Shown here in pieces: positions 8,063 through 16,624 of a DNA stretch of 64,000 bases. The notes below the pieces were generated by a model, which did not search any database, was not told where the DNA came from, and was given only the letters and a program-made list of their open reading frames with translations. The position numbers were made by a program, and so were the translations under genes. Source of the stretch: Chryseobacterium gambrini. GTDB taxonomy: Bacteria > Bacteroidota > Bacteroidia > Flavobacteriales > Weeksellaceae. The stretch's first letter is position 1; the number at the start of each line of letters is the position of its first letter. Location of the stretch: contig NZ_FTOV01000006.1 in assembly GCF_900156825.1 (NCBI RefSeq), positions 124,001 through 188,000 of the forward strand. The letters run 5' to 3'.

Positions 8063-8797
8063 TTAATTTGATACTTTATAAATATAGAATGAGCCTGTGC
8101 TTGAACCTAATAATCCTGCATCCAGCACAGAATAATTAGTAAGTCCGAAAGATATTTTGTCTCCGGCTTGAAGAGGATATAAAGAATTGATACTTCCTTC
8201 GGAAATGGTGAGACTTACCAGTCCCAGATTCACTCCGCTGAATTCGCGAACGTCGATAATACTGAAAGTTCCTGTTCTGTTTCTTAAAATCGCAATGCTT
8301 GGAGGAGTCGTTAATACTCCGGATTGTAATCCTGTTCCGTACCTGAATGTAAAACCAATGGCATAAATACCGGAAGAAGGCGCTGTGTAAGTATTGTCGG
8401 AATCCGAGAACAGGGAAGAAGTTCCGGTGGTTCTTTCTGTTGTTAAAAAGTTGACCGGTCTGAAACTGTTAGGTAAAATTCCGGCATTGATCAGAGTGAT
8501 GCCAGACGATTTTCTAGCCGAGTACACAGAACTGTTTATACCGTTATTTATTACATAATCTGCAATCATCTGTGGTGATACCTGTGCTACCTGAAAATCT
8601 CCACCTGTATTTTGGTTAACCGCCAGAATCTGATATCCCGGAAGGGCAGGAGCGGAAGGTGTCTGTCGGATTTTCATGGTACCATTTACATCCAGATTTG
8701 CCTGAGGGTTCGGAGTGTTAATGCCAACCCATCCACTTTGTGCAAAAGCAGAAGCTGACATCATCGCTAAAAGTAAGCTGTAAATTCTAGTTTTCAT
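8063..8797 (-). CDS. Secreted protein with C1q-like C-terminal domain
   Basis: A 244-residue exported protein. The signal peptide MKTRIYSLLLAMMSASAFAQ is followed by GWVGINTPNPQANLDVNGTM, the short repeat-like opening seen in many flavobacterial surface proteins and phage-tail-like 'GINT/LDVNG' proteins. The C-terminal half (about residues 115-244) has the alternating strands of a C1q/TNF jelly roll: YTAPSSGIYAIGFTF, SIAILRN, LQAGDKISFGLTN and a terminal STGSFYIYKVS strand. Such proteins may bind carbohydrate or other surfaces; the ligand here is unknown. It is a single gene with a strong stem-loop after it and a 326-bp AT-rich gap upstream. Confidence 0.8.
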   Translation of the reverse strand: MKTRIYSLLLAMMSASAFAQSGWVGINTPNPQANLDVNGTMKIRQTPSAPALPGYQILAVNQNTGGDFQVAQVSPQMIADYVINNGINSSVYSARKSSGITLINAGILPNSFRPVNFLTTERTTGTSSLFSDSDNTYTAPSSGIYAIGFTFRYGTGLQSGVLTTPPSIAILRNRTGTFSIIDVREFSGVNLGLVSLTISEGSINSLYPLQAGDKISFGLTNYSVLDAGLLGSSTGSFYIYKVSN

Positions 8798-9123
8798 GCT
8801 GCAAAATTTAAATTAGTTAATGGTTTTAGTCTCAGTCAGTTATTTAAAATCATATCAAATATCGTGCAACGAAAACATTAATTTTTATTTTTTTTCAACA
8901 TTTGATGAAAAATTATAACAAAAATTCATCTGTAATAATATTATGTTATTTTATTACAAATTGATTTTTCCGCCTTAAATAATTGAAAAATTCTGTTAAT
9001 CATTGGGTTATAAATAATATACAGGTAAAAATAGATTATTTTATCTTCAAAAACAAGAAAATAGCTAATTAAATCTCTTTTGTATGAAATATATTTCTTT
9101 TTTAGTTTTTAACTGTTTGTAAT
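8798..9123. other. 326-bp AT-rich gap, no gene seen
   Basis: Very AT-rich spacer upstream of the C1q-like gene and downstream of pheA (both minus strand). It must contain the C1q-like gene's promoter. I saw only a near match (TAAATTTTG, one base too long between TA and TTTG) close to the start. No ORF, hairpin terminator or dispersed repeat was found. Confidence 0.5.
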
Positions 9124-9972
9124 TTAGCTTTTTAAAAAAAATTCCTTGTAATTTCCAAGAAAATCTACCTCTACATTCAGTGCTTTAAGCTCTTCCAAAG
9201 CATTCTGATAAAGGGTTGAATCCCAGTTTCCGGATACATTAATGTAAAAGAAGTAATTTCCAAGACCTGTTTTCAGTGTTCTGGATTCTATTTTGCTGAG
9301 GTTCATTTTTCTCCATGCAAAAACAGATAAAACCTGATGAAGTCCTCCCGCATGATCTTCCGGAAGCGTAATCAGCAGTCCGGATTTTTCTCCTAAAATT
9401 TCCAAATCTTTATTGTCATAAGTTTCCTGCTTTTTTGAAATAACAATAAATCTCGTATGGTTTTGTTCAAAATCCTGTATGTTCCGGTGGATAATTTTCA
9501 AACCGTATAAATTTGCAGCAAACTGATTAGCGACTGCAGCGAGGTTTCTGTCCGGATGTTCAGAAACGTGTTTTGCAGCGGCAGCAGTGGAAGAAAATTC
9601 CTGTTTCGGGATCTCCTTAAATGTTTTATCCAGAAAATGAAAGCTCTGCGCTAAAGCCTGCGGATGAGAATATATTTTTTCGATATTCGTTTCATCACAC
9701 GTTGGATGAATCATCAGATGATGCGCAATCGGCATTACGGCTTCAGCCTGTATTTTTATATCGGGTGTTTTATACAGGTAATCCAGCGTCATGGAAACCG
9801 TTCCTTCGATGGAGTTTTCCAGAGGGACAACGGCTTTATCAACTTCTCCGGTTTCTACAGCGGTAAAACAGTCTAAAATATTGGTTTGTGGTAAAAGTTC
9901 TTCATTGGGAAAAAGCTGGGTTGCAGCAAGCTGTGTAAAACTTGCCTGTGGTCCCAAAAATGCAATCTTCAT
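9124..9972 (-). CDS. pheA: Prephenate dehydratase (PDT + ACT)
   Basis: A 282-residue monofunctional prephenate dehydratase, converting prephenate to phenylpyruvate in phenylalanine synthesis. Residues 1-180 form the catalytic domain: FLGPQASFTQLAA at the start, VPLENSIEGTV, and the catalytic NHTRF motif near residue 170. Residues from about 197 form the C-terminal ACT domain, with LPEDHAGGLHQVLSVF and IESRT, the place where phenylalanine normally binds for feedback inhibition (family ESRP motif, here ESRT). There is no chorismate mutase domain, the usual arrangement outside enterobacteria. The next gene (thioesterase, same strand) is 112 bp upstream with its own promoter box, so pheA may be transcribed alone. 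Confidence 0.95.
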   Translation of the reverse strand: MKIAFLGPQASFTQLAATQLFPNEELLPQTNILDCFTAVETGEVDKAVVPLENSIEGTVSMTLDYLYKTPDIKIQAEAVMPIAHHLMIHPTCDETNIEKIYSHPQALAQSFHFLDKTFKEIPKQEFSSTAAAAKHVSEHPDRNLAAVANQFAANLYGLKIIHRNIQDFEQNHTRFIVISKKQETYDNKDLEILGEKSGLLITLPEDHAGGLHQVLSVFAWRKMNLSKIESRTLKTGLGNYFFYINVSGNWDSTLYQNALEELKALNVEVDFLGNYKEFFLKS

Positions 9973-10084
9973 GATGTCTCTGTTATAATTTATTTAAATA
10001 TAGCGAAATTTATACGGTCCGCTAAAATTGGTATTCTAAAATTAGCCTTATAAACTAATGTTTTGTGTATTCTTTTGGTCTGAA

Positions 10085-10495
10085 TTATTCCTTCCAGTTC
10101 TCCTCAATCAGTTTCATGAGATAATCCGGACACTTCACCACTTTGTTGGTTTTGGCATCCAAAAAGAAAAGAGTAGTGGAAGCTTCTGTGATTTTATTAT
10201 TTTCTTCATTGAAGATTTCATATTCAAATTCAATTCTTACTCCCGGAATTTTTTTTACATAGGTATGAATTTCTAATTTTTCATCATAAAAAGCAGGTCG
10301 CAGATACTTAATTTTATACTCCGAAACAGGCAGCCAAATTCCTTGATTCTCAATCTCATTATACGACATTCCTATGCTTCGGAAAAGCTCCACTCTTCCA
10401 ATTTCCAGATACTCGGCGTAGTTGCCGTAATAAACGTATTTCATAGGGTCTGTCTCTCCGTAACGTACTCTTAATGAGTGTGTTGTGTGTATCAT
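10085..10495 (-). CDS. Acyl-CoA thioesterase, YbgC/FadM hot-dog family
   Basis: About 136 residues from the ATG at 10495. The hot-dog 4HBT signature RYGETDPMKYVYYGNYAEYL is intact; the Asp in ETD is the family's catalytic residue. RVELFRSIG and YLRPAFYDEKLEI are also typical. The enzyme should hydrolyse acyl-CoA thioesters in the cytoplasm; substrate unknown. The frame is open to an ATG at 10516, but that codon would sit right next to a TATATTTG promoter box at 10518-10525, so the downstream ATG with AAGAAGCTTAAG before it is preferred. It is divergent from dnaA. Confidence 0.9.
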   Translation of the reverse strand: MIHTTHSLRVRYGETDPMKYVYYGNYAEYLEIGRVELFRSIGMSYNEIENQGIWLPVSEYKIKYLRPAFYDEKLEIHTYVKKIPGVRIEFEYEIFNEENNKITEASTTLFFLDAKTNKVVKCPDYLMKLIEENWKE

Positions 10496-10517
10496 CTTAA
10501 GCTTCTTTATATACATA

Positions 10518-10525
10518 CAAATATA
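10518..10525 (-). promoter_or_regulatory. -7 box (TATATTTG) of the thioesterase gene
   Basis: Minus-strand TATATTTG, 22 bp upstream of the ATG at 10495. It fits TAnnTTTG and fixes the start choice of the gene. It shares the divergent spacer with dnaA. Confidence 0.55.
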
Positions 10526-10539
10526 TTTTTAAATAATCA

Positions 10540-10548
10540 ATATCCACA
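10540..10548 (+). promoter_or_regulatory. DnaA-box-like 9-mer upstream of dnaA
   Basis: ATATCCACA differs at one position from the DnaA box TTATCCACA and lies 85 bp upstream of dnaA. A single box could serve dnaA autoregulation. I see no cluster of boxes that would mark an origin. Confidence 0.3.
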
Positions 10549-10633
10549 AAATTTTTTTTTAAGATAAAAAAATTAGACCTTTGTCGTCCTTCCAAAAATT
10601 ACTAACAACTAAGAATTAATCGGGGCATCAATT

Positions 10634-12088
10634 ATGGATGAAAATTTAATGATGATATGGCAGAAGTGCCTTCAGTTCATGCGCGATAATCTGAACGCAG
10701 CTGAAGATAATTCTGATCTGAAAAAACTTGAAAAATCTTTCGATTTGCTATTCGATAAGGTTCAGCCGATTTCATTGGTTGAGAATAACCTTACGCTTAT
10801 GGTACCGAGCGATTTTTACAAGGAATATATTGAGGATAATTACCTGTCCTTGCTTTCGGCTGCCCTGAAGAAAAACATAGGAAAAGGAGTGAAATTATGG
10901 TATTCTGTAATGGAAAACAAACCTGCCGGTTTGGAAAGACCCGTTACCATGAATATGAAAGGTAAATCTGTACCTACTCCGAAAGTGCAGGAAACAATGC
11001 CGCAAGGTTTTTCTGCCAATATCGTGAATCCATTTGTGGTTCCGGGAATCAGAAAAGTAAATATTGATTCCAACTTAAAATCAGACTTCTCTTTCGATAA
11101 TTATGTAGAAGGAGAAAGCAACAAATTTGCAGCGACGGTTGCAAGATCTATTGCTAAAAGACCGGGTGCAACGGCATTCAACCCATTATTTTTATACGGT
11201 GGTTACGGTGTTGGTAAAACGCACTTAGGACAGGCTGTAGGTCTGGAAGTGAAAAGCCAGTTTCCGGATAAAGTCGTTTTATATCTTTCTTCCGAAAAAT
11301 TCATCCAACAGTTTATTTCGGCGGCAAAAGCACATAAGCAGACCGAGTTTGCGAATTTTTATCAGATGGTTGATGTTTTAATCATTGATGATATTCAGTT
11401 CCTTTCCGGAAAATCTGCAACACAGGACAGCTTCTTCCACATTTTCGATCATTTGCATCAGAACGGAAAGCAGATTATCTTAACTTCAGATAAAGCTCCG
11501 GCAGATATTCTGGATATTCAGGACAGGATTGTTTCCCGATTCAAATGGGGACTTTCTGCAGAGATCAAATCTCCGGATATTTCAACAAGAAAGCAGATCA
11601 TCATCGATAAATTAAGCAGAGACGGAATCGTTCTTCCCGATGATATGCTGGATTTCCTTGCTGCAGAAGCAAAAACAAACGTAAGAGAACTTATCGGAAT
11701 CATCAATTCGGTTATTGCATACTCTACTATTTACAAGCAGGATCTTAGCTTAACTTTACTGAAGGATACCATTAATAAGATTGCATCCAACCAGAAAAAA
11801 GTCATCAATATTCCTTATATTCAGGAAGTGGTTTGCGATTATTTCGGAATCAAGAAAGAACAGCTTTTATCCAAAACAAGAAAAAGAGAAATTGCACTTC
11901 CAAGACAATTGGCGATGTATTTTTCCAAAGAGCTAACCAATGCCACTTTCACAAAGATCGGTGAAGAAATGGGCGGAAAAGACCATTCTACGGTAATGTA
12001 CGCTTGTGATACCATCAAAGATGTTTCCAAGATCGACAAAGAAGTTAAAAAGTATGTGAAGGAATTGGGAGAGAGAATTAAACAGTAA
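10634..12088 (+). CDS. dnaA: Chromosomal replication initiator protein DnaA
   Basis: A 484-residue DnaA, the AAA+ protein that binds and opens the replication origin. Domain I spans about residues 1-90, a short variable linker follows to about 140, and the AAA+ core begins at NPLFLYGGYGVGKTHLGQAV (Walker A near residues 189-196), with Walker B VLIIDDIQFL near residue 250 and the sensor/arginine region VSRFKWGLSAEI. Domain IV ends in the DNA-binding signature GGKDHSTVMYACDTI. Length is normal. Neither dnaN nor recF follows; instead a terminator and a phosphatase gene do, as is common in Bacteroidota. Divergent from the thioesterase gene. Confidence 0.97.
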   Translation: MDENLMMIWQKCLQFMRDNLNAAEDNSDLKKLEKSFDLLFDKVQPISLVENNLTLMVPSDFYKEYIEDNYLSLLSAALKKNIGKGVKLWYSVMENKPAGLERPVTMNMKGKSVPTPKVQETMPQGFSANIVNPFVVPGIRKVNIDSNLKSDFSFDNYVEGESNKFAATVARSIAKRPGATAFNPLFLYGGYGVGKTHLGQAVGLEVKSQFPDKVVLYLSSEKFIQQFISAAKAHKQTEFANFYQMVDVLIIDDIQFLSGKSATQDSFFHIFDHLHQNGKQIILTSDKAPADILDIQDRIVSRFKWGLSAEIKSPDISTRKQIIIDKLSRDGIVLPDDMLDFLAAEAKTNVRELIGIINSVIAYSTIYKQDLSLTLLKDTINKIASNQKKVINIPYIQEVVCDYFGIKKEQLLSKTRKREIALPRQLAMYFSKELTNATFTKIGEEMGGKDHSTVMYACDTIKDVSKIDKEVKKYVKELGERIKQ

Positions 12089-12111
12089 GAAATAATTTAA
12101 TTTAAATACAG

Positions 12112-12143
12112 AAAATGGAGAATAATTTTATTCTTCATTTTTT
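12112..12143 (+). terminator. Terminator after dnaA
   Basis: AAAATGGAGAATAA pairs with TTATTCTTCATTTT (one G-U) across a TT loop and runs into a T-run, 24 bp after the dnaA stop. Confidence 0.75.
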
Positions 12144-12146
12144 ATT

Positions 12147-12154
12147 TAGTTTTG
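12147..12154 (+). promoter_or_regulatory. -7 box (TAGTTTTG) of the phosphatase operon
   Basis: TAGTTTTG fits TAnnTTTG and lies just past the dnaA terminator, 30 bp before the ATG at 12185. It overlaps the TTG that would otherwise extend the phosphatase ORF, arguing against that start. Confidence 0.45.
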
Positions 12155-12184
12155 TTACCTGAAACATTAAAAACAGAGACTGAG

Positions 12185-12634
12185 ATGAAAATATTAATGG
12201 TATGTCTGGGAAACATTTGCAGAAGTCCTTTAGCAGAAGGAATTATGAAAGCAAAGGCTCCTGAAAATTTTGTAATAGATTCTGCTGGAACCATTTCCAT
12301 GCACGAAGGAAATCATCCCGACAAAAGAGCCATTAAAACCGCTTCAAACCACGGAATTGATATTTCCAAACAGAGATCCAGACCGATAACGCAGTCGGAT
12401 TTTGAAACATTTGATAAAATCTACTGCATGGATGTAGATGTTTTGGCTGATGTTATTTCCAAAGCTAAAAATGAAGAACAGCGGAAAAAAGTTTCCTTGT
12501 TTCTTGAAGTTTTAGGCGATCATGAAAATGCTGAAGTTCCCGATCCTTATTGGGGAGATATGCAGGAATTTGAAGACGTCTATCATTTGCTGGATCGTGG
12601 CTGCGATGCTGTTTTAAATAAAATTTCAAAATAA
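12185..12634 (+). CDS. Low-molecular-weight protein-tyrosine phosphatase
   Basis: About 149 residues from the ATG at 12185. The P-loop CLGNICRS (Cys7 nucleophile, Arg13 phosphate binder) sits immediately after the first strand MKILMV, and the general acid is Asp120 in VPDPYWGD. Both are complete, so the enzyme should be active on phosphotyrosine in the cytoplasm. There is no neighbouring BY-kinase or capsule cluster, so its partner is not evident. An upstream TTG at 12152 would add 11 residues that are not family-like and overlap a promoter box. The next gene begins 2 bp after the stop, so it heads a three-gene operon. Confidence 0.93.
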   Translation: MKILMVCLGNICRSPLAEGIMKAKAPENFVIDSAGTISMHEGNHPDKRAIKTASNHGIDISKQRSRPITQSDFETFDKIYCMDVDVLADVISKAKNEEQRKKVSLFLEVLGDHENAEVPDPYWGDMQEFEDVYHLLDRGCDAVLNKISK

Positions 12635-12636
12635 TT

Positions 12637-13137
12637 ATGAAGAAATTTTTCATCCTTTTTCTTTTTTACAGCAGTTTTGCTTTTGCCCAGACAAAAGATG
12701 AAATCGCCATCCGTACCATGATGGATGATTTTATGATGTGCATTAAAACCAGAGATGAGGCGAAGTTTGTATCGCTTTTTCAGGATCCGGTTCTCTGGAC
12801 GGGAGTGTATACAGACCGTACTTTTAAAAAAGTTGTAACAGAATATCCCGACGAAAAAAGCTATTTTACAGATAATTATAAAGCCTTCATTAAAAGTTTT
12901 AAAGACAATAAATCGGAGGAAAGATTTGATAATGTGAAAATTATCGAAGACGGATCGATTGCTTCCGCTAATTTCGATTACAGTTTCTGGCATGACGGTA
13001 AAATGCTGAACTGGGGAAAAGAAATCTGGACGCTGATGAAAACCGACGGAAAATGGAAAATTACTTCCGTTTCTTTTTCCATGGATCTTACAAAATATTA
13101 CCCACAACCTTCTTTAAAAGAAAGAACAAAAAAATAA
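12637..13137 (+). CDS. Secreted NTF2/SnoaL-like protein
   Basis: A 166-residue protein with a signal peptide (MKKFFILFLFYSSFAFAQ) and an NTF2-like cone fold inferred from IRTMMDDFMMCIKTRDEAKF at the start and ASANFDYSFWHDGKMLNWGK then WKITSVSFSMD at the end. That is the order of helices and sheet of SnoaL-type domains. It is probably periplasmic. It starts 2 bp after the phosphatase stop and is followed 4 bp later by the methylase gene, so all three are one operon. A second protein of the same general type is encoded at 36297-36809. No catalytic residues can be assigned; the role is unknown. Confidence 0.75.
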   Translation: MKKFFILFLFYSSFAFAQTKDEIAIRTMMDDFMMCIKTRDEAKFVSLFQDPVLWTGVYTDRTFKKVVTEYPDEKSYFTDNYKAFIKSFKDNKSEERFDNVKIIEDGSIASANFDYSFWHDGKMLNWGKEIWTLMKTDGKWKITSVSFSMDLTKYYPQPSLKERTKK

Positions 13138-13141
13138 AATC

Positions 13142-13840
13142 ATGCTTTTTTTACTTCCTGCTTATCTTTCGGAAAATACCTCTATCAACCATTTTTCACC
13201 GGTGATTAAAGAGTATATCATGCAGACCGATTACTTCTTCGTGGAAAATGAAAAAACCGCCAGAAAAGTGGTTAAATTTTTCGCTCCCGAAAAAAAACAG
13301 TCGGAGCTGAAACTTTTTTTGCTGGATAAATACACAGAAAACGCAGATATTAAAGAAGCGCAGCAACTGATGTTAAAAGGTCAGGATTTTGGCTTGCTTT
13401 CTGAAGCGGGACTTCCGTGCATTGCAGATCCGGGAAATCTGATGGTAAAATGGTGTCATGAGAAAAATATCCGTGTTATCCCGATTTCAGGGCCTTCATC
13501 TATTATTTTAGCACTAATTTCCAGTGGTTTTAACGGTCAGGAATTTACCTTCAACGGCTATCTTCCGATTGATAAAAGTGAAAAGAAGAAGCAGATTCTT
13601 CAGCTTGAAAGTCTGGTTCAGAAGACAGGATATTCGCAGATTTTTATGGAAACGCCTTACAGAAACAACGCCCTTTTTGAAGATCTGACTAAGTTTTTAT
13701 CACCCAACACAAAGCTTTGCATCGCCGCCAATATCAACGATCCTGAACAGGAATTTATTAAAACAAAAACCATAAAAGAGTGGCAGAAGCAAAAACCGGA
13801 ACTCCATAAAATTCCGGCGGTGTTTGTTTTGGGAAAGTAG
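13142..13840 (+). CDS. RsmI-like SAM-dependent methyltransferase (tetrapyrrole methylase fold)
   Basis: A 232-residue cytoplasmic protein of the tetrapyrrole-methylase superfamily. The SAM-site motifs are visible: GLLSEAGLPCIADPGN near residues 87-101 and VIPISGPSSIILALISSGF near 115-133, then FNGYLP and METPYRNN, all as in the 16S rRNA ribose methyltransferase RsmI. The protein is shorter than RsmI (about 280 residues), and its N-terminus (MLFLLPAYLSEN) is that of the related short Bacteroidota family usually annotated only as SAM-dependent methyltransferase. I therefore do not call it rsmI. It is the last gene of the phosphatase operon. Confidence 0.85.
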   Translation: MLFLLPAYLSENTSINHFSPVIKEYIMQTDYFFVENEKTARKVVKFFAPEKKQSELKLFLLDKYTENADIKEAQQLMLKGQDFGLLSEAGLPCIADPGNLMVKWCHEKNIRVIPISGPSSIILALISSGFNGQEFTFNGYLPIDKSEKKKQILQLESLVQKTGYSQIFMETPYRNNALFEDLTKFLSPNTKLCIAANINDPEQEFIKTKTIKEWQKQKPELHKIPAVFVLGK

Positions 13841-13935
13841 AAGGTTTTATAATCTTCCGCCGATTTTACTGATCAGGCAGATTTTTTTAGTGCAAATTTA
13901 ATCTGCTTAATCTGCAAAATCTGCGGGAGAGATAA

Positions 13936-14313
13936 TTATAACTTATTGACCACTCTTTTAATTCCATCTAAAATATTCGTAGTATTAAAATTAATCAATA
14001 ATCCGAGTCTTTTATCTGAAAGTTTCAAATAAGTCTGCAATTGCTTGTAATGAATTTCTTCAAGATTTTTTACAGATTTTAATTCCAAAATAACCTTGTC
14101 TTCCACCAGAATATCGATTCTGAAATTTAAATCAAACCTTTTGTTGTCATACATAACCGGAATTGCAACTTCTGGCTTCACATCCAGTCCGTTTTCTTCC
14201 AGTTCATAAATAAGAATTTTTTGATAGACACTCTCCAAAAGACCTGGTCCAAGACTGTTATATACATTAAAAATGCATTTTCTTACCAAGTAGGAAATTT
14301 CATTTTCATTCAT
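13936..14313 (-). CDS. GxxExxY-family protein
   Basis: A 125-residue protein matching the GxxExxY family: the name motif appears as GPGLLESVY at about residues 22-30, followed by ALIPV-like and NFRIDILVEDKVILELKSV, which resembles the core of PD-(D/E)xK nucleases (Asp, then E-x-K). KQLQTYLKLSDKRLGLLINF completes the family pattern. The family is widespread in Bacteroidota and cyanobacteria, often in several copies, and its function is unproven. A nuclease-like fold is an inference from the D...ExK spacing. It is a stand-alone gene convergent with the RsmI-like gene. Confidence 0.88.
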   Translation of the reverse strand: MNENEISYLVRKCIFNVYNSLGPGLLESVYQKILIYELEENGLDVKPEVAIPVMYDNKRFDLNFRIDILVEDKVILELKSVKNLEEIHYKQLQTYLKLSDKRLGLLINFNTTNILDGIKRVVNKL

Positions 14314-14345
14314 TTGTTTTTAATGCAAAATAAAAAAAAATATCT

Positions 14346-15215
14346 TTATTTTTTCTTCCTGTTTCTCCATTTTCTCCAAAGAAATACAGCCACAGGAATC
14401 AGCAGAAAGAAAGGCCAAAGCGAAATAACTCCTAAAAGAAAAGCCACAAAACTGTTCCAGCCTTCCGTTACCGAATCTCCGAAACGGCTTCCGAAACCAA
14501 CCTTCGAAGTGGCGGAAGTTCTTACTTTTTCTTTGTATAAACTCAGGTTTAAAGTGCTGTAATTTACGCGGTCGTCTATAAATCGAAGTCTGCCTTCCGA
14601 AACATCAATTTCATCTTCCAGTTCACGGATGTTTTCCTGAATTTCCAAAATGTCTTTCGTTGTTTTTGCGCTTTTCAGCATATCTCTGTATTTCTCGAGA
14701 TAAATCTTTTTATTGGCGAGTTTGATGGAAACATCAGTATATTCTTCCGTTACATCATCTGAAGAGATATTTTTAGACAAAACCGAACCGACACCATCTG
14801 AAAAAGAATTCACCAAAGCATCGAAATTCTGATGAGGAACTCTGATGGTTAAGTCGGTATTTTCCTCATTATCATTATTCTGAAACTCTTCTTTCTGAAT
14901 ATAGGCTTTGTTGCTTTTTACAATGCTACTAACCTGATCCTGAGCTTTTTTAATGTCTCCGACCTGAATTTTTAAATCGCCGTTTTTGATGATTTTTTTG
15001 GAAATAGCAGTGGTCTGTTCACTTATCGTCTTTTCTGATGGAAACCTTATGGACGCATCGACTACGGGAGATTTTAATGCTACAGCAGAAGAGTCTATTG
15101 CAATCAATTTATCTTCCTGAACAACATTAACCAAATTTGAATTTAAAGAGTGGGCTTCACTTTTTTTACAATGGATAAGGATTAAACAGAATAAAGGCAG
15201 AAATAATTTTTTCAT
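14346..15215 (-). CDS. DUF4349 lipoprotein with coiled coil and C-terminal membrane anchor
   Basis: About 289 residues from the ATG at 15215. The signal MKKLFLPLFCLILIHCKKSE carries a lipobox-like ending with Cys16. After a linker, IIKNGDLKIQVGDIKKAQDQ starts the DUF4349 domain (residues ~95-245). It continues through TIRVPHQNFDALVNSF and a coiled-coil stretch (TTKDILEIQENIRELEDEID) to INDRVNYSTLNLSLYKEK-like strands. The C-terminus has one membrane segment (FLLGVISLWPFFLLIPVAVF) and a basic tail. DUF4349 proteins are envelope proteins of unknown role. A TTG at 15242 would extend the frame but break the signal peptide. Confidence 0.87.
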   Translation of the reverse strand: MKKLFLPLFCLILIHCKKSEAHSLNSNLVNVVQEDKLIAIDSSAVALKSPVVDASIRFPSEKTISEQTTAISKKIIKNGDLKIQVGDIKKAQDQVSSIVKSNKAYIQKEEFQNNDNEENTDLTIRVPHQNFDALVNSFSDGVGSVLSKNISSDDVTEEYTDVSIKLANKKIYLEKYRDMLKSAKTTKDILEIQENIRELEDEIDVSEGRLRFIDDRVNYSTLNLSLYKEKVRTSATSKVGFGSRFGDSVTEGWNSFVAFLLGVISLWPFFLLIPVAVFLWRKWRNRKKK

Positions 15216-15374
15216 GAATACAAGTTTTGGGAATACGATCAAAAATCATGCTTAAAATTGTTTTTTAAAGGATATTTTCTGATAAATATTCACAATAATT
15301 GAAGATAATTTATGAATTTCTATTTTTAGCCTGATCGCAAATGAAAAATTGAATTTATTTTATATTTTTAATGA

Positions 15375-16442
15375 ATGAAAAAGAGTCTTTTAGCTATCGT
15401 TTTTTTACCGTTTATGATGTTTGGTCAGGAAATTCCGAAACTTACCGATGAAATGGCGGTGAGATTATCTGAAAAGCCGCTTCATTGTATCAATCAGGAA
15501 TATCCGAACAAAACGGCGCATATCATCAATAACGAAAAAGAAGTTCCTTTAAGTCCTAAAGATCTTCATCCCAGTTTTTACGGTTGTTTCGATTGGCACA
15601 GCTCTGTTCACGGACATTGGATGCTGCTTCGGCTGCTGAAAACAAAACCCGGTCTTTCGGTGGCAAAAGACATTGAAAACATTCTCGACAATTCATTTAA
15701 AAAAGAAAATTTACAGACTGAAGCCGATTATTTCACCAAATATCAACTAACCGGAACATTCGAAAGAACGTACGGATGGGCATGGTTGCTAAAATTAGAC
15801 GAAGAACTGGCTACATGGGATCATCCCAAAGCAAAAATATGGCATGAGAATCTAAAGCCTCTTACCGATAAAATTTTAGCTTCGTGGAAGACTTTTTTAC
15901 CCAAACAAACCTATCCTAACAGAACGGGAGTTCATCCCAATACTGCTTTTGCAATGGTTTTTGCACTCGATTGGGCAAGAGCGACCGGAGATAAAGATTT
16001 TGAAAATCAGCTCATTGAAAAGGCAAAATATTTTTATCTGAACAATACGAAAACACCCGCTTATCTAGAACCGGACGGATCGGATTTCTTTTCGCCAAGT
16101 CTGGAAATTGCAGATCTGATGCGACGTGTTTTACCCCAGAAAGAATTTGTCGTGTGGTTAAATAATTTCTATGAAAAACGAAGTCTGGAAAATATTGAAA
16201 AAATTCCGGTGGTAAGTGATCTTTCAGATTATCAGACGGTTCATTTAGTTGGTTTATCTTTTTCGAAGGCGTGGTGCATGAAAGGAATTGCTAAATCACT
16301 TCCCGCAAATCATCCTTTGAAACAGAAATTTGAAAAAACAGCCAAAGTATTTTTAAACAACGGATTGCCATTGCTTTTTCAGGGGAATTACGGTGGAGAT
16401 CATTGGTTGGCAAGTTTTGCCGTTTATGCTCTTGAAGATTAA
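15375..16442 (+). CDS. DUF2891 secreted protein
   Basis: A 355-residue exported protein with signal peptide MKKSLLAIVFLPFMMFGQ. The DUF2891 hallmark HPSFYGCFDWHSSVHGHWML is at about residues 75-94, followed by LTGTFERTYGWAWLLKL and RTGVHPNTAFAMVFALDWAR, and a GNYGGDHWLASFAVYAL ending. The helix-pair periodicity and the conserved Asp/His/Glu suggest an alpha/alpha barrel of the kind seen in glycosidases, but no activity is established for the family. It is monocistronic, transcribed divergently from the DUF4349 lipoprotein and convergent with the Mpo1-like gene. Confidence 0.88.
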   Translation: MKKSLLAIVFLPFMMFGQEIPKLTDEMAVRLSEKPLHCINQEYPNKTAHIINNEKEVPLSPKDLHPSFYGCFDWHSSVHGHWMLLRLLKTKPGLSVAKDIENILDNSFKKENLQTEADYFTKYQLTGTFERTYGWAWLLKLDEELATWDHPKAKIWHENLKPLTDKILASWKTFLPKQTYPNRTGVHPNTAFAMVFALDWARATGDKDFENQLIEKAKYFYLNNTKTPAYLEPDGSDFFSPSLEIADLMRRVLPQKEFVVWLNNFYEKRSLENIEKIPVVSDLSDYQTVHLVGLSFSKAWCMKGIAKSLPANHPLKQKFEKTAKVFLNNGLPLLFQGNYGGDHWLASFAVYALED

Positions 16443-16536
16443 TCAGGTTAGAAGTTTGAAGCCGGAAGAGGGAAGCTTTATATGCGCAACTTCAACGGTT
16501 GAAATAATTCCTGCTGGAAACACAATACAATAAGAG

Positions 16537-16566
16537 GGAAGTTGTATAGCCTGAAAATCAACTTCC
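16537..16566. other. Stem-loop between convergent DUF2891 and Mpo1-like genes
   Basis: GGAAGTTG (16537-16544) pairs with CAACTTCC (16559-16566). No T-run follows on either side, so it is at best a weak terminator. The nearby spacer has a run of TCATCATTCATCATTCATCA repeats. Confidence 0.35.
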
Positions 16567-16624
16567 ATCTTCAATCATCCGTTTCAGTTATCGATCATCA
16601 TTCATCATTCATCAATCATTAATA

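Noticed and set aside
10500..12100. Replication origin at dnaA
   Set aside because: Only one DnaA-box-like 9-mer (one mismatch) is present, with no cluster, and in Bacteroidota the origin is often away from dnaA. Gene strand bias changes near 10.6 kb, but a GC-skew plot over the chromosome would be needed; a skew minimum here would support it.
12583..13107. 174-codon minus-strand ORF opposite the NTF2-like gene
   Set aside because: It is antisense to a signal-peptide-bearing, operon-coupled gene with coherent family features; the reverse frame has none.
16443..16624. TCATCATTCATCATTCATCA run as a functional microsatellite
   Set aside because: Short, imperfect and in a convergent spacer; likely neutral slippage.
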